A DNA stretch of 64,000 bases from positions 3,406,501 through 3,470,500 of the forward strand of contig NZ_CP104965.1 in NCBI RefSeq assembly GCF_025452235.1, read 5' to 3'. Both the position numbers and the translations under genes were made by a program. The notes below the pieces were generated by a model, which ran no database searches, had not been told where the DNA came from, and worked only from the letters and a program-made list of their open reading frames with translations. This DNA is from Devosia neptuniae (GTDB lineage: Bacteria > Pseudomonadota > Alphaproteobacteria > Rhizobiales > Devosiaceae). How positions within the stretch are numbered: position 1 is the stretch's first letter; each line of letters starts with the position of its first letter. Of this stretch, positions 1 through 10,747 are shown piece after piece.

Positions 1-1219
1 AGGTATTGACCTGGAACACGCCGATCATGGTCAGGAATTCGCCGACAAAGCCGGAGGTGCCGGGCAGACCGACGTTAGCCATGGTGAAGACCATGAAGGC
101 GAAGGCATAGCGCGGCATGCGTTCTACCAGGCCACCATAGGCTTCGATATCGCGGGTGTGCATGCGGTCATAGATGACGCCGACGCAGAGGAAGAGTGCG
201 CCGGAGACAATGCCATGCGAGATCATCTGGAACATCGCACCCTGGATGCCGAGCGCATTGCCGGCAAAAATACCCATGGTGACAAAGCCCATATGCGCCA
301 CGGACGAATAGGCGATCAGCTTCTTGATATCGGTCTGCACCAGGGCAACCAGCGAGGTCAGAATGATGGCCGCGACCGAAAGAAAGAAGACAATATTAGC
401 GAACTGCGCCGAAGCATCGGGGAACATGGGCAGGCTGAAGCGCAGGAAGCCGTAGCCGCCAAGCTTGAGCAGAATGGCGGCCAGGATCACCGAGCCGGCG
501 GTCGGCGCCTGCACGTGGGCTTCCGGCAGCCAGCGATGGAACGGCCACATCGGCATTTTGACTGCCAGCGAGGCAAAGAACGCCCACCACAGCCAGGGCT
601 GCATGCTCTTGGGGAATTCATGCGTCAAAAGCTTGGTGATATCGGTCGTGCCGCCATTCCAATACATGGCCATGATGGCCAGCAGCATCAGCACCGAGCC
701 GGTGAAGGTGTAGAAGAAGAACTTGTAGCTAGCCTGGATGCGGCGAGCGCCGCCCCAGATACCGATGATCAGGAACATCGGCAGCAGCGTGCCTTCGAAG
801 AACACGTAGAACATGGCCAGATCGAGCGTGGTAAACACGCCGATCATCAGGGTTTCCAGGATCAGGAATACGATCATGTATTCCTTGACCCGTGTGTCGA
901 TGGATTCCCAGCTGGCCAGGATCGCAAACGGCATCAGCAATGCGGTCAGCACCACGAACAGCACCGAAATGCCGTCGACGCCGACACGATAGCCGATGGT
1001 GTCGCCAATCCAGGCATTGTTCACGACGAACTGAAAGCCCGGATTGGACGGATCGAACGTCTGCCACATGGCGAGCGAGAGCACGAACACGACCAGGGTC
1101 ACGGCCAATGCAATCCAGCGGATGGCACTGAGCGAGGTCTTGGGCGTGAGCAGCAGCACGATTGCACCAACCAGCGGCAGCCAGGTCAGGATCGTCAGAA
1201 TGGTGTTGTCGAAGGTCAT
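1..1219 (-). CDS. nuoM: NADH-quinone oxidoreductase subunit M (partial, C-terminus outside window)
   Basis: Antiporter-like proton-pumping subunit in the membrane arm of complex I. The ATG at 1219 overlaps the nuoL stop by one base (TGATG), which indicates translational coupling. About 406 codons are present before the gene runs off the window start; full-length NuoM is usually about 500 residues. The visible N-terminus begins [20 protein letters not shown] and is strongly hydrophobic, as expected for the first transmembrane helix. Position directly after nuoL supports the call; nuoN should follow outside the window. Confidence 0.95.
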   Translation of the reverse strand, partial: MTFDNTILTILTWLPLVGAIVLLLTPKTSLSAIRWIALAVTLVVFVLSLAMWQTFDPSNPGFQFVVNNAWIGDTIGYRVGVDGISVLFVVLTALLMPFAILASWESIDTRVKEYMIVFLILETLMIGVFTTLDLAMFYVFFEGTLLPMFLIIGIWGGARRIQASYKFFFYTFTGSVLMLLAIMAMYWNGGTTDITKLLTHEFPKSMQPWLWWAFFASLAVKMPMWPFHRWLPEAHVQAPTAGSVILAAILLKLGGYGFLRFSLPMFPDASAQFANIVFFLSVAAIILTSLVALVQTDIKKLIAYSSVAHMGFVTMGIFAGNALGIQGAMFQMISHGIVSGALFLCVGVIYDRMHTRDIEAYGGLVERMPRYAFAFMVFTMANVGLPGTSGFVGEFLTMIGVFQVNT

Positions 1220-3303
1220 CAGATCAGTCCCCCGGCCACGATGGCCCAGGTCAACAGCGCCGCAATGCCGATCAGCATGGCGAAGGCATAGTGGTAAACA
1301 TAGCCGGACTGCAGCTTGGTGGCCCAGGAGGTCACATTCTGCACGCGACGGCCCAGGCCCTCGGTCAGCTTCTCATCGATCAGCCAATCGTCGAAACCCT
1401 TCCAGACGGCACGGCCGATCCAAAGTGCGGGCCTGACGAAAATCCGGTCGTAGAGCTCGTCGAAATACCACTTGTTGAGCAGGAACCGGTAAAGCGCCGG
1501 GTTCTGCGCAGCGAGGCGCTTGGGCGTCTCGGGCGAGCGGATATACATGTACCAGGCCGCGACGAAGCCGAGGATCATCGCAACCGTGGCACTCCACTTG
1601 ACCCAGAGCGGGACATGGTGAGCAGCTTCGATGATCTCGTGATCGACCACGAGCGAGCCGGCGAAGAAGTGTTCGATATGCTCCACATCGTGGAAGAACA
1701 TACCGTAGAACACCGCGCCCGCAACGACCGCGCCGAAGGCCAGCACATAGAGCGGCACCATCATCACATTGGGCGATTCATGAGCATGGTCATAGGCCGA
1801 GCCATGGCCGTGATCGTCATGAGCCGCGTGATCGTCGGCCAGCGGTTCATCGTGGCTGTCTCCATCATGGGCATCCACGTGATGACCATGGGCATGCCCT
1901 GCGTCGCGCGGCGAGCCGTGGAACGTCAGGTGGATCAGGCGCCAGGAGTAGAAGCTGGTGAACAGAGCCGCGATGACCAGCAGCCAGAAGGCGAACATGC
2001 CGCTATTGCCGCCGACCGCATAGGCCGCTTCGATGATCGAATCCTTGGAGAAGAAGCCGGCAAAGCCCAGCCATTCCGTGCCCGGAATGCCGACGCCCGT
2101 GAGCGCCAGCGTGCCGACGATCATCATGCGGTAGGTCCACGGAATCTTCTTGCGCAGACCGCCCATGTTCCGCATGTCCTGCTCATGGTGCATGGCGTGG
2201 ATAACAGCGCCGGCGCCCAGGAACAGCAATGCCTTGAAGAAGGCGTGGGTGAAGAGGTGGAAGACACCGGCCGAATAGGCCCCTGCCCCGAGTGCCACGA
2301 ACATGTAGCCGAGCTGCGAGCAGGTCGAATAGGCGATGACGCGCTTGATGTCGTTTTGCACCAGGCCCACCGTCGCCGCGAAGAAGGCGGTGATGGCACC
2401 GATGACCAGCACGACGGTCATGGCCGTTGGCGACGTCTCGAACAGCGGCGAGAAGCGCGCGACCATGAATACGCCGGCGGTCACCATGGTAGCGGCATGG
2501 ATCAGCGCCGACACGGGGGTCGGGCCTTCCATGGCGTCCGGCAGCCAGGTGTGCAGCAGGAACTGTGCCGACTTGCCCATGGCACCCATGAACAGCAGCA
2601 GGCAGATCACCGTCATGGCGTGGAGGTCCCACGACAGGAAGCGGATGGTGGCAGTGGCGGCTTCGGGCACGGCATGGAAAGCGCCGTCGAAATCGATGTG
2701 GCCCAGCACCATGAAGGCGCCGAAAATGCCCAGGGCGAAGCCGAAGTCACCCACGCGGTTGACGACGAATGCCTTCATTGCGGCCGCATTGGCCGACGGC
2801 CTGGTGTACCAGAAGCCGATCAGCAGATAGGACGCCAGGCCCACGCCTTCCCAGCCGAAGAACATCTGCAGGAAGTTGTCGGCCGTCACCAGCATCAGCA
2901 TGGCGAAGGTGAAGAGCGAGAGATAGGCGAAGAACCGATTGCGGTGCGGATCGTCGGCCATGTAGCCGATGGAATAGACGTGCACCAGGCTCGAGACCGT
3001 GTTGACCACGACCAGCATGATGGCGGTGAGTGTATCGACACGCAGCGTCCAACGCAGGTCCATGTCGCCGACCTGGATCCAACGCATGATCTCGACCTTG
3101 AGAACGGCCGTATGGCCGTCCGTCACAGCGCCAACCAACCCGCCGCCAAAGGCGACTGGCAGGAAAACGACCCAGGACAGTACAGCGGCAACCAGCAGGA
3201 GCCCCGTGGTGATGTACTCACTGGGCCGATGCCCGATGGTGCGCCCCAGCAGTCCGGCGATCAACGCGCCGATAAGGGGCAGGAAAACAATCGCTTGAAT
3301 CAT
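1219..3303 (-). CDS. nuoL: NADH-quinone oxidoreductase subunit L
   Basis: Largest antiporter-like membrane subunit of complex I, 694 residues, normally at the distal end of the membrane arm with a long lateral helix. Family landmarks are the [10 protein letters not shown] segment near residues 151-160, [20 protein letters not shown] near 251-270 and [15 protein letters not shown] near 320-334. Residues 470-508 form an unusual hydrophilic loop with 12 histidines and many aspartates between two hydrophobic segments. The gene lies 11 bases after nuoK and overlaps nuoM by one base, so it is part of the nuo operon. Confidence 0.98.
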   Translation of the reverse strand: MIQAIVFLPLIGALIAGLLGRTIGHRPSEYITTGLLLVAAVLSWVVFLPVAFGGGLVGAVTDGHTAVLKVEIMRWIQVGDMDLRWTLRVDTLTAIMLVVVNTVSSLVHVYSIGYMADDPHRNRFFAYLSLFTFAMLMLVTADNFLQMFFGWEGVGLASYLLIGFWYTRPSANAAAMKAFVVNRVGDFGFALGIFGAFMVLGHIDFDGAFHAVPEAATATIRFLSWDLHAMTVICLLLFMGAMGKSAQFLLHTWLPDAMEGPTPVSALIHAATMVTAGVFMVARFSPLFETSPTAMTVVLVIGAITAFFAATVGLVQNDIKRVIAYSTCSQLGYMFVALGAGAYSAGVFHLFTHAFFKALLFLGAGAVIHAMHHEQDMRNMGGLRKKIPWTYRMMIVGTLALTGVGIPGTEWLGFAGFFSKDSIIEAAYAVGGNSGMFAFWLLVIAALFTSFYSWRLIHLTFHGSPRDAGHAHGHHVDAHDGDSHDEPLADDHAAHDDHGHGSAYDHAHESPNVMMVPLYVLAFGAVVAGAVFYGMFFHDVEHIEHFFAGSLVVDHEIIEAAHHVPLWVKWSATVAMILGFVAAWYMYIRSPETPKRLAAQNPALYRFLLNKWYFDELYDRIFVRPALWIGRAVWKGFDDWLIDEKLTEGLGRRVQNVTSWATKLQSGYVYHYAFAMLIGIAALLTWAIVAGGLI

Positions 3304-3314
3304 AGCGGAGGTTC

Positions 3315-3629
3315 TTAGCCCTTCATCATGTTGATGTCTTCAACCGCGATGGAGCCGCGGTTGCGATAGAAAATAACCAGGATCGCGAGGCCGATGGCGG
3401 CCTCGGCGGCAGCCACGGTGAGGATCAGCAGCGCGAACACCTGCCCCTGCAAGTCGTTGAGCTGCGCGCTGAAAGCGACGAAGTTCAAGTTGACGGCAAG
3501 CAGGATCAATTCCACCGACATCAGAATGACGATGACGTTCTTGCGGTTGAGAAAAATGCCGAACACGCCGAGCGTGAACAGAATTGCTGCTACGGTCAGG
3601 TAGTGACCGAGCCCGATACCCAAGCCCAT
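3315..3629 (-). CDS. nuoK: NADH-quinone oxidoreductase subunit K
   Basis: Small membrane subunit of complex I (MrpC-like), 104 residues with three predicted transmembrane helices. The segment [20 protein letters not shown] contains the glutamate of the first conserved proton-channel site, and [13 protein letters not shown] holds the second. Length is close to the usual 100-102. It sits 9 bases after nuoJ and 11 bases before nuoL in the operon. Confidence 0.97.
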   Translation of the reverse strand: MGLGIGLGHYLTVAAILFTLGVFGIFLNRKNVIVILMSVELILLAVNLNFVAFSAQLNDLQGQVFALLILTVAAAEAAIGLAILVIFYRNRGSIAVEDINMMKG

Positions 3630-3638
3630 ATTTGCCTC

Positions 3639-4247
3639 CTACAGCCCTTGACCGCTTTTGACTTTGACGACCTTGACGGCCTCCGATGGCTTGCGCCCAA
3701 CTTGCTCGAGCGGGTTCTGCCGCTTGACGTTGGGCTTGTGGCGCAGGGTCAGGACGATCGCCCCGATCATGGCCACGAGCAGCACGGCGCCGGCACCCTG
3801 GAACAGGAAGACATAGCGCGTGTAGAGCACTTGCCCCAGCGCCCGAATATTGTCCATGCTGCCATCGATGGGCAGCGCGGCGGCACCCGCAATTTCGGGG
3901 GAAACCACGAAGCTGCCGGCAACCAGCAGCAATTCGAGCAGCAGCACTACGCCGACCAGCATGCCAATGGGCGCATATTGCAGGAAGCCCTGTCGCATTT
4001 CGGCGAAGTCGACATCGAGCATCATGACGACGAACAGGAACAGCACGGCGACCGCGCCCACATAGACCACAATCAGGATCAGCGCCAGGAACTCGGCGCC
4101 AGCCAGCATGAACAGGCCTGCGGCATTGAAGAAGGTCAGGATCAGGAACAGCACGGCATGCACGGGATTGCGCGCAGAGATGACCATCACCGCCGAAGCG
4201 ATGGCGATGGCCGAGAACACATAGAAGAAGAACAGTGGAAGGGTCAT
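3639..4247 (-). CDS. nuoJ: NADH-quinone oxidoreductase subunit J
   Basis: Membrane subunit of complex I, 202 residues. The N-terminal segment reads FYVFSAIAIASAVMVISARN, followed by NPVHAVLFLILTFFNAAGLF, typical of NuoJ; the motif YVGAVAVLFLFVVMMLDVD (residues about 61-79) matches the conserved TM3 region with a pi-bulge in known structures. The C-terminal 40 residues are hydrophilic and lysine-rich. It lies 11 bases after nuoI and 9 before nuoK. Confidence 0.97.
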   Translation of the reverse strand: MTLPLFFFYVFSAIAIASAVMVISARNPVHAVLFLILTFFNAAGLFMLAGAEFLALILIVVYVGAVAVLFLFVVMMLDVDFAEMRQGFLQYAPIGMLVGVVLLLELLLVAGSFVVSPEIAGAAALPIDGSMDNIRALGQVLYTRYVFLFQGAGAVLLVAMIGAIVLTLRHKPNVKRQNPLEQVGRKPSEAVKVVKVKSGQGL

Positions 4248-4258
4248 GCTCTTCTCTC

Positions 4259-4747
4259 TTATCGGTAGGGCGCGTCGGCAGCGAGATTGGCAGCGATTTC
4301 ACGCTCCCAACGATCACCATTGGCCAGGAGCTTTTCCTTGGAGAAGTAAAGCTCTTCACGCGTCTCGGTCGCAAATTCGAAATTGGGGCCTTCCACGATC
4401 GCATCGACCGGGCAGGCTTCCTGGCAGAAGCCGCAATAGATGCACTTCACCATATCGATGTCGTAGCGCACTGTGCGGCGGGTGCCGTCATTCTGGCGCG
4501 GGCCGGCCTCGATAGTGATGGCCTGGGCCGGGCAAATGGCCTCGCACAGCTTGCAGGCAATGCAGCGCTCTTCGCCATTGGGATACCGGCGCAAAGCATG
4601 CTCGCCCCGGAAGCGCGGGCTGATATGACCCTTTTCGAAGGGGTAATTGATGGTCGGCTTGGGCGCAAAGAAGTAGCGCATGCCGAGGAAGAACCCCGAC
4701 ACCAACTCGGTCAGAAGCAGCGTGTTAAAGACTTGGGCGACACGCAT
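4259..4747 (-). CDS. nuoI: NADH-quinone oxidoreductase subunit I (two 4Fe-4S clusters)
   Basis: Peripheral-arm iron-sulfur subunit of complex I, 162 residues. Two ferredoxin motifs are visible, [16 protein letters not shown] near residue 62 and [16 protein letters not shown] near residue 101, ligating clusters N6a and N6b that carry electrons towards NuoB. The N-terminal amphipathic segment ([18 protein letters not shown]) matches the membrane-contacting helix of the family. The ATG overlaps the nuoH stop by one base. Confidence 0.98.
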   Translation of the reverse strand: MRVAQVFNTLLLTELVSGFFLGMRYFFAPKPTINYPFEKGHISPRFRGEHALRRYPNGEERCIACKLCEAICPAQAITIEAGPRQNDGTRRTVRYDIDMVKCIYCGFCQEACPVDAIVEGPNFEFATETREELYFSKEKLLANGDRWEREIAANLAADAPYR

Positions 4748-5844
4748 CAGGCGACCCCTCCATGCCAGCCCCAGCCGGTCAGCTGGAGCACGAAAGCGAC
4801 GATGACGACCATGATCAGCGACAGGGGCAGGAACAGCTTCCAGCCAATGCGCATGAGTTGATCGTAGCGGTAGCGCGGCACGATGGACTTGGCCATGGCG
4901 AACATGAAGAACACCGCGCTGAGCTTGAGAACGAACCAGATGACACCCGGAATCCAGGTGAAGGGCGGCAGGTCAATCGGCGATGTCCAGCCACCCAGGA
5001 ACAGCACCGTGGTGAGCGCGCACATCAGCAGGATGGAGATGTACTCGCCCAGCATGAACAGCATGTAGGGCGTGGCCGAATATTCGGTCATGAAGCCGGC
5101 GACCAGCTCGGACTCGGCTTCAGGAAGATCGAATGGCGGGCGGTTCGTTTCGGCCAAGGCCGAAATGTAGAACACGATGAACATCGGAAAGAGCGGCAGC
5201 CAGAACCAGTTGAGGAAGGTCAACTGCGGCAGGCCGATCATATGGGCAAGGCCCATTTCGTACTGCGCCCGCACGATATCGCTGAGATTGAGCGAGCCGA
5301 CGCAGAGCAGCACGGTGATGATCACGAGGCCAATAGAGACTTCATAGCTGACCATCTGCGCGGCGGAGCGGAGCGAACCGAGGAACGGATATTTCGAGTT
5401 CGAAGCCCAGCCGCCGATGATGACGCCATAAACGCCCAGCGAGGAAATCGCGAAGATATAGAGCACGCCAAGATTGATATTGGCGATGGCCAGCCCCTCG
5501 CCCACCGGCACTACAGCCCAGGCGGCAAGCGCCAGGGTCGCGGTTAGGAGCGGGGCGAACAGGAACAGGAACTTGTCCGCGCTGGCCGGAATGATCGCCT
5601 CTTTAAGGGCAAACTTCAGCAGATCGGCAAAGCTCTGCAGCAGGCCGAACGGCCCGACCACGTTAGGGCCGCGACGGATTTGCACGGCAGCCCAGATCTT
5701 ACGGTCAGCCAGCAGGATGAATGCGGTGAAAACCAGCAGGCAGACCAGCAGCAGCAGCGTCTTGTAGACGAGGCCGACTTGCACGCCCCACCCCAGGATC
5801 GGGATGCCCAGCAGATAGTCGAGAGCGGTGGTAATAAAGTCCAT
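4747..5844 (-). CDS. nuoH: NADH-quinone oxidoreductase subunit H
   Basis: Membrane subunit of complex I that forms the quinone chamber with NuoB and NuoD, 365 residues. Landmarks include [20 protein letters not shown] (about residues 46-65) and the charged loop [20 protein letters not shown] (about 231-250), both diagnostic of NuoH/ND1. About eight hydrophobic segments are visible. The gene starts 9 bases after nuoG and overlaps nuoI by one base. Confidence 0.98.
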   Translation of the reverse strand: MDFITTALDYLLGIPILGWGVQVGLVYKTLLLLVCLLVFTAFILLADRKIWAAVQIRRGPNVVGPFGLLQSFADLLKFALKEAIIPASADKFLFLFAPLLTATLALAAWAVVPVGEGLAIANINLGVLYIFAISSLGVYGVIIGGWASNSKYPFLGSLRSAAQMVSYEVSIGLVIITVLLCVGSLNLSDIVRAQYEMGLAHMIGLPQLTFLNWFWLPLFPMFIVFYISALAETNRPPFDLPEAESELVAGFMTEYSATPYMLFMLGEYISILLMCALTTVLFLGGWTSPIDLPPFTWIPGVIWFVLKLSAVFFMFAMAKSIVPRYRYDQLMRIGWKLFLPLSLIMVVIVAFVLQLTGWGWHGGVA

Positions 5845-5853
5845 TATGCTCCC

Positions 5854-7920
5854 CTACTCCGCTGCCTGGCGCAGGCCAGCGGCCAATGCGGCGGATTCGC
5901 CCATGACGGCGGATGCGCGGGCAATCGGATTGCTGAGATAGAAATCCGCCACCGGCGACACGAAAGCGGCCTTCTTGCCCTTGGGCGAAGTCTTGGCGAG
6001 CTTGGCGATATCGGCTGGCTTGCCTTCGGCAATGGCATCGATACGGGCCAGGTGCGGGAATTCCGCATACATGGCGGCCCGCAGCTGTGCCAGCGAATTG
6101 AAGGCCAGCGGCTGGCCGGCCACGGCCGACAGGGCACGGATGATGGCCCAATCTTCCTTGGCTTCGCCCGGCGGGAACACGGCGCGGTTGGTCACCTGCA
6201 CGCGGCCCTCGGTGTTGACATAGGTGGCGCTCTTCTCGGTGTAGGCAGCGCCCGGCAGGATGACGTCGGCGCGGTGTGCACCATTGTCGCCATGGGTGCC
6301 GATATAGACGACAAGCGTCTCGCCGAGTTGGGACATGTCGACTTCGTCGGCGCCAACCAGGAACAGCACATCGACGCCACCGGCCAGCATGGCGGCGGTG
6401 TCAGCAGCACCCTTGGCCGGCACGAAGCCGACATCGAGCGCGCCGACGCGGGCGGCGGCATTGTGCAGCACGGCAAAGCCGTTCCAGCCGGCTTCGATTT
6501 CGGTGTTCGACGTCGCCAGCTTGGCGGCAGCAGCCAGCACATCGGCAGTCGCAGCGCCTTCACCCACGATCACCAGCGGCTTCTTGGCATTGGCCCAAAG
6601 CTCGGCAAAGCTGCCCTTGCCGGCGGTAAGATCAGCCAGCGAATCCGAGCCATTGCCCAGATGCTGCACAGTGTAGGTCAGATCGGCACTCTCGCCGATC
6701 AGGCCGATCGGCAAGCCGGTTGCGCGCCACACCTTGCGGATGCGGGCATTGAGCACAGCAGCTTCGCGGCGCGGATTGGTGCCGATCAGCAGGATGGCAT
6801 CAGCCTGTTCGATCCCGGCAATAGTCGGGTTGAAGATGTAGGAGGCGCGGCCATTGGCGGGCGACAAGGCCGATCCGGCGGGACGTGCGTCGACATTGCC
6901 CGAGCCGAGCGAAGCCAGCAGCGCCTTGAGCGCATAGAGCTCTTCGGCACCGGCCAGATCACCGGCGATAGCGCCGATGCGGGCACCGGGCTTCTTGAGG
7001 GCCTTGGCGACGGTCTGGAAGGCATCATCCCAGGTGGTAGCGCCCAGCTTCTTGTTCTTGCGCACATAAGGGCGATCGAGGCGCTGGCTCTTGAGGCCAT
7101 CCCAGATGAAGCGGGTCTTGTCGGAAATCCACTCTTCGTTGATCGCCTCGTTGATACGCGGCAGCACGCGCATGACTTCGCGGCCACGGCTATCGACACG
7201 GATGGCCGAACCAACCGCGTCCATCACGTCGATGGATTCGGTCTTGGTCAGCTCCCAGGGGCGGGCGTTGAAGGCATAGGGCTTGGAGGTCAGCGCGCCC
7301 ACCGGGCACAGATCGATCACATTGCCCTGCAACTCGCTGGTGAGCGCCTTTTCGAGATAGGTGGTGATCTCGGCGTCTTCGCCGCGACCCAGCAGACCCA
7401 TCTCGGCAATGCCGGCGACTTCGGTGGTGAAGCGGACGCAGCGCGTGCAGTGGATGCAACGGTTCATCGAGGTCTTGACCAGCGGGCCAATATACTTGTC
7501 CTCGACGGCGCGCTTGTTCTCGGCAAAGCGGTTCTTGTCCACGCCATAGGCCATGGCCTGGTCCTGGAGATCGCATTCGCCGCCCTGATCGCAGATCGGG
7601 CAATCGAGCGGGTGGTTGATCAGCAGGAATTCCATCACGCCTTCGCGGGCCTTTTTGACCATCGGCGTGTTGGTGAACATTTCAGGCGGTTCGCCATTGG
7701 GGCCCGGCCGCAAATCCTTGACCGACATGGCGCAACTGGCCTGCGGCTTGGGCGGACCGCCCTTCACCTCGACCAGGCACATGCGGCAATTGCCGGCCAC
7801 CGACAGGCGCTCGTGATAGCAGAAGCGCGGGATTTCCGCGCCAGCGGCCTCGGCCGCCTGCATCAGCGTGTAATAGTCAGGAACTTCGACGAGTTGGCCG
7901 TCAACCTTGATATTTGCCAT
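5854..7920 (-). CDS. nuoG: NADH-quinone oxidoreductase subunit G
   Basis: Largest iron-sulfur subunit of the peripheral arm, 688 residues. The ATG at 7920 was chosen ([20 protein letters not shown]), which removes an upstream in-frame extension running into nuoF. A 2Fe-2S domain ([19 protein letters not shown], then a fourth Cys in QASCAMSV) is followed by the His/Cys 4Fe-4S region ([20 protein letters not shown]) and a second 4Fe-4S ferredoxin motif ([17 protein letters not shown]). The C-terminal half is the molybdopterin-oxidoreductase-like fold, which is not catalytic in complex I. nuoF ends 5 bases upstream. Confidence 0.98.
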   Translation of the reverse strand: MANIKVDGQLVEVPDYYTLMQAAEAAGAEIPRFCYHERLSVAGNCRMCLVEVKGGPPKPQASCAMSVKDLRPGPNGEPPEMFTNTPMVKKAREGVMEFLLINHPLDCPICDQGGECDLQDQAMAYGVDKNRFAENKRAVEDKYIGPLVKTSMNRCIHCTRCVRFTTEVAGIAEMGLLGRGEDAEITTYLEKALTSELQGNVIDLCPVGALTSKPYAFNARPWELTKTESIDVMDAVGSAIRVDSRGREVMRVLPRINEAINEEWISDKTRFIWDGLKSQRLDRPYVRKNKKLGATTWDDAFQTVAKALKKPGARIGAIAGDLAGAEELYALKALLASLGSGNVDARPAGSALSPANGRASYIFNPTIAGIEQADAILLIGTNPRREAAVLNARIRKVWRATGLPIGLIGESADLTYTVQHLGNGSDSLADLTAGKGSFAELWANAKKPLVIVGEGAATADVLAAAAKLATSNTEIEAGWNGFAVLHNAAARVGALDVGFVPAKGAADTAAMLAGGVDVLFLVGADEVDMSQLGETLVVYIGTHGDNGAHRADVILPGAAYTEKSATYVNTEGRVQVTNRAVFPPGEAKEDWAIIRALSAVAGQPLAFNSLAQLRAAMYAEFPHLARIDAIAEGKPADIAKLAKTSPKGKKAAFVSPVADFYLSNPIARASAVMGESAALAAGLRQAAE

Positions 7921-7925
7921 CAGCC

Positions 7926-9233
7926 TTACTCCGCCGCAATCGACGGCACAGCGCCATCGGAGGTGGACGAATATGTGTACTGGTCGATCCGCGCTTCGAT
8001 GACGTGGCGGAAATTGCGGATCAGGCCCTGGATCGGCCACGCGGCAGCGTCGCCGAGCGCGCAGATAGTGTGGCCTTCGATCTGCTTGGTGACTTCGAAC
8101 AGCATGTCGATTTCGCGCTTCTGGGCGCGGCCTTCGACCATGCGTTCCATCACGCGCATCATCCAGCCCGTGCCTTCGCGGCATGGCGTGCACTGGCCGC
8201 AGCTTTCATGCTTGTAGAAGGCCGACAGCCGCCAGATTGCCTTGATGATGTCCGTGGACTTGTCCATCACGATGATGGCGGCAGTGCCCATCGACGAGCC
8301 CACTTCACGCAACCCGTCAAAATCGACGATGGCGTTCTGGATTTTCTCGCCGGTGACGCAGGGCACCGAGGCGCCGCCGGGGATCACCGCCAGCAGATTG
8401 TCCCAGCCGCCACGCACGCCGCCGCAGTGCTTTTCGATAATGTCCTTGAAGCTTTCGCCCATGGCTTCTTCAAAGGTCGCCGGGCGGTTCACATGGCCCG
8501 AAACGCACATCAGCTTGGTGCCGGTATTGTTGGCGCGGCCGATCGAAGCAAACCAGGCGCCCGAACGGCGAAGGATTTCCGGCACAACAGCGATAGATTC
8601 GACGTTGTTCACCGTGGTCGGATTGCCATAGACGCCCATGCCGGCGGGGAATGGCGGCTTGAGACGCGGCTGGCCCTTCTTGCCTTCCAGCGATTCCATC
8701 AGCGCGGTTTCTTCGCCGCAGATGTAAGCGCCGGCGCCGTGATGGACGATGATGTCCAGGTCCCAGCCGTGGATATTGTCCTTGCCGATCAGGCGGGCCT
8801 CATAGGCTTCCTCGACGGCGCGTTCCAGATGCTGGCGTTCACGGATGAACTCGCCACGCACATAGATAAAGGCCAGATGCGCATCCATGGCGCGGGCAGC
8901 CAGCAAGCACCCTTCGACCAGGTGGTGCGGATCGTGGCGCAGGATTTCGCGGTCCTTGCAGGTGCCGGGCTCGGATTCGTCGGCATTGACCAGCAGGTAA
9001 TGCGGGCGGCCGTCATTGACCTTGGGCATGAAGGTCCATTTGAGCGCGGTGGGGAACCCTGCCCCGCCACGGCCACGCAGGCCCGATGCCTTGACCTCAT
9101 TGGTGATCCAGTCGCGCCCGGAGTCGATAAACTCCTTGGTGCCGACCCAGGCGCCGCGAGACCGCGCGCCTTCAAGGCCCCAGTCGCCCTGGCCATAGAG
9201 ATTAGTAAAAATGCGATCCTTGTCAGCGAGCAT
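7926..9233 (-). CDS. nuoF: NADH-quinone oxidoreductase subunit F (NADH/FMN site)
   Basis: Subunit that binds NADH, FMN and a 4Fe-4S cluster, 435 residues. The glycine-rich segment [16 protein letters not shown] near residues 52-67 and the flavin region [15 protein letters not shown] are diagnostic. The C-terminal [16 protein letters not shown] and the later [11 protein letters not shown] supply the cysteines for cluster N3. It follows the 67-residue membrane-protein gene by only 2 bases, so the small gene is cotranscribed. Confidence 0.98.
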   Translation of the reverse strand: MLADKDRIFTNLYGQGDWGLEGARSRGAWVGTKEFIDSGRDWITNEVKASGLRGRGGAGFPTALKWTFMPKVNDGRPHYLLVNADESEPGTCKDREILRHDPHHLVEGCLLAARAMDAHLAFIYVRGEFIRERQHLERAVEEAYEARLIGKDNIHGWDLDIIVHHGAGAYICGEETALMESLEGKKGQPRLKPPFPAGMGVYGNPTTVNNVESIAVVPEILRRSGAWFASIGRANNTGTKLMCVSGHVNRPATFEEAMGESFKDIIEKHCGGVRGGWDNLLAVIPGGASVPCVTGEKIQNAIVDFDGLREVGSSMGTAAIIVMDKSTDIIKAIWRLSAFYKHESCGQCTPCREGTGWMMRVMERMVEGRAQKREIDMLFEVTKQIEGHTICALGDAAAWPIQGLIRNFRHVIEARIDQYTYSSTSDGAVPSIAAE

Positions 9234-9235
9234 GA

Positions 9236-9439
9236 TCAGCCGTTCCGCTTCCGCAAGTATGAAAACCAGGCAGCCACTCCGATGGCCGCGCCAATGGCGC
9301 CCAGCAAAGCTGGCGGGGCACCTGGAATAAGATAAGCAACAAGGCCTTGGGCAATGATCATGGCAATAACCACAAAGCCTACGCCCATGGCGTAGTCCTT
9401 GCCGGTCAGCTTGCCAAATTCGATCTTGCCCTCAGCCAT
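9236..9439 (-). CDS. Small two-helix membrane protein encoded between nuoE and nuoF
   Basis: A 67-residue protein starting [20 protein letters not shown]. Two hydrophobic segments (about residues 18-36 and 39-58) are separated by a proline-containing turn ([11 protein letters not shown]), with a basic C-terminus YLRKRNG, consistent with a helical hairpin in the inner membrane. It starts at the base after the nuoE stop and ends 2 bases before nuoF, so it must be translated with the complex I genes. It is not one of the 14 standard Nuo subunits. Inference: an accessory or assembly factor, or a supernumerary subunit; the sequence itself shows no function. Confidence 0.8.
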   Translation of the reverse strand: MAEGKIEFGKLTGKDYAMGVGFVVIAMIIAQGLVAYLIPGAPPALLGAIGAAIGVAAWFSYLRKRNG

Positions 9440-10747
9440 TTAGCGCGGGTCCTTCCCAAACACCTTGCGGTATTCTTCGATCCCGCCCTTGGCGAGTGCC
9501 TCGGCCTGTTGCAGCCAGTTGTCGCGCGCAACGCGACCCTTGAAGCTCAGCGAGTCCTCAACCTTGGCAATATCCTCGGCCGAGAGCTTTGCAACCTGGC
9601 TCCATTGGGTGATGCCCAAAGCGTTGAGACGGCCCTCGAGCACGGGGCCGACACCCGAAATCAGCTTGAGGTCATCCGGCACACCATCGGGGGCCTTGAA
9701 CAGCGGCGTTGCGCCGCCCTTTTCTGCCACCGGATTGACTTCGGCAGGATTGGCCTTGGGCGCCTTGATCGCACGGGTCTTTGCGGTGCCGGCCGGCGTC
9801 GCACCATGCGCGGGCGCGGCATTTGTGGCCTTGCCGGGAGCCCTGCCCCCGTCGACCTTCGCCGCATCGGACTCGGCGCCGACTGCATTTTCCCGCATCG
9901 CCTTGTTGGGCTTGCCATTCGCCTTGGCCGCAATATCGGCGGCCTTGCGCTCGCCTTCGGCCTTGGCTTCGGAAACCTTAGCTGGCTGGGGCGTGCCCTT
10001 GATCGCCGGAGCAGATTCAGCGGTCACGTCCTTGGGCTTGGCCGCCGTGGTCGGCGCGGGGGCGGCTGGGGCCGCTGCGGGAGCCGCCGCATCTACTGGC
10101 GGCGGCGGGGGCACGAACTTCTCGCGCTTGGCGCTCGGCTTTTCCAGCAGAGTGGTGCGACCGCCTTCAGCAGCCGAATTGAGCCGCTCGATCTGCGAGC
10201 CCGCCTTGATCGTATCGCCCTTGCCGGCCTGGAAAGCATCGATGATCTCTTCGAGCCGTTCGGCCGTCAGGTCTTCATAAGTGTCGTGAAAAATCGCCAC
10301 CATGGGCGCGTTGACGCAGGCGCCCGCGCATTCGACTTCTTCCCAGCTCAGCGTGCCATCTTCGTTGAGATGGTGCGGATCGTGATGGATCTTGCTCTTG
10401 CAGACCTCGATCAGGCCCTCGGCGCCACGCAGCATGCACGGCGTCGTGCCGCAAACCTGGATATGCGCCCTGCTGCCGACCGGCTGCAGTTGGAACTGGG
10501 TATAGAACGTGGCCACTTCGAGCACGCGGATATAGGCCATGCCCAGCATGTCGGCGATCGTTTCGATCGTCGCACGGCTGACCCAGCCATCCTGATCCTG
10601 TGCGCGCATAAGCAGCGGAATAACAGCAGATTGCTGACGGCCGGCCGGGTAAAGCCCGATCTTCCATTCCGCCCATTTGGCGTTGTCAGCAGTAAAGGCG
10701 AACGCGGCCGGTTGAACCGACTCGTCCGCAAGGCGACGCGCAACCAT
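9440..10747 (-). CDS. nuoE: NADH-quinone oxidoreductase subunit E with long C-terminal extension
   Basis: Thioredoxin-like 2Fe-2S subunit of the NADH module. The core is residues 1-200, with cluster cysteines C99, C104, C140 and C144 (CGTTPC and CAGAC). The protein is 435 residues, against about 160-240 in most bacteria. Residues about 205-355 are a low-complexity Pro/Ala/Lys linker, and 356-435 form a compact domain containing LISGVGPVLEGRLNALGIT, a helix-hairpin-helix-like motif of the kind found in DNA-binding proteins and ribosomal-protein extensions. Its ATG overlaps the nuoD stop by one base. The core call is secure; the role of the tail is unknown. Confidence 0.96.
   Translation of the reverse strand: MVARRLADESVQPAAFAFTADNAKWAEWKIGLYPAGRQQSAVIPLLMRAQDQDGWVSRATIETIADMLGMAYIRVLEVATFYTQFQLQPVGSRAHIQVCGTTPCMLRGAEGLIEVCKSKIHHDPHHLNEDGTLSWEEVECAGACVNAPMVAIFHDTYEDLTAERLEEIIDAFQAGKGDTIKAGSQIERLNSAAEGGRTTLLEKPSAKREKFVPPPPPVDAAAPAAAPAAPAPTTAAKPKDVTAESAPAIKGTPQPAKVSEAKAEGERKAADIAAKANGKPNKAMRENAVGAESDAAKVDGGRAPGKATNAAPAHGATPAGTAKTRAIKAPKANPAEVNPVAEKGGATPLFKAPDGVPDDLKLISGVGPVLEGRLNALGITQWSQVAKLSAEDIAKVEDSLSFKGRVARDNWLQQAEALAKGGIEEYRKVFGKDPR

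Noticed and set aside
1162..3318. 718-residue open frame on the plus strand opposite nuoL
   Set aside because: It is the antisense shadow of a certain gene; the sequence is rich in Arg, His, Gln and Asp without any family motif, as high-GC opposite strands give.
5680..8217. 845-residue open frame on the plus strand opposite nuoG
   Set aside because: Same cause: codon bias of nuoG keeps the antisense frame open; no ribosome site or domain.
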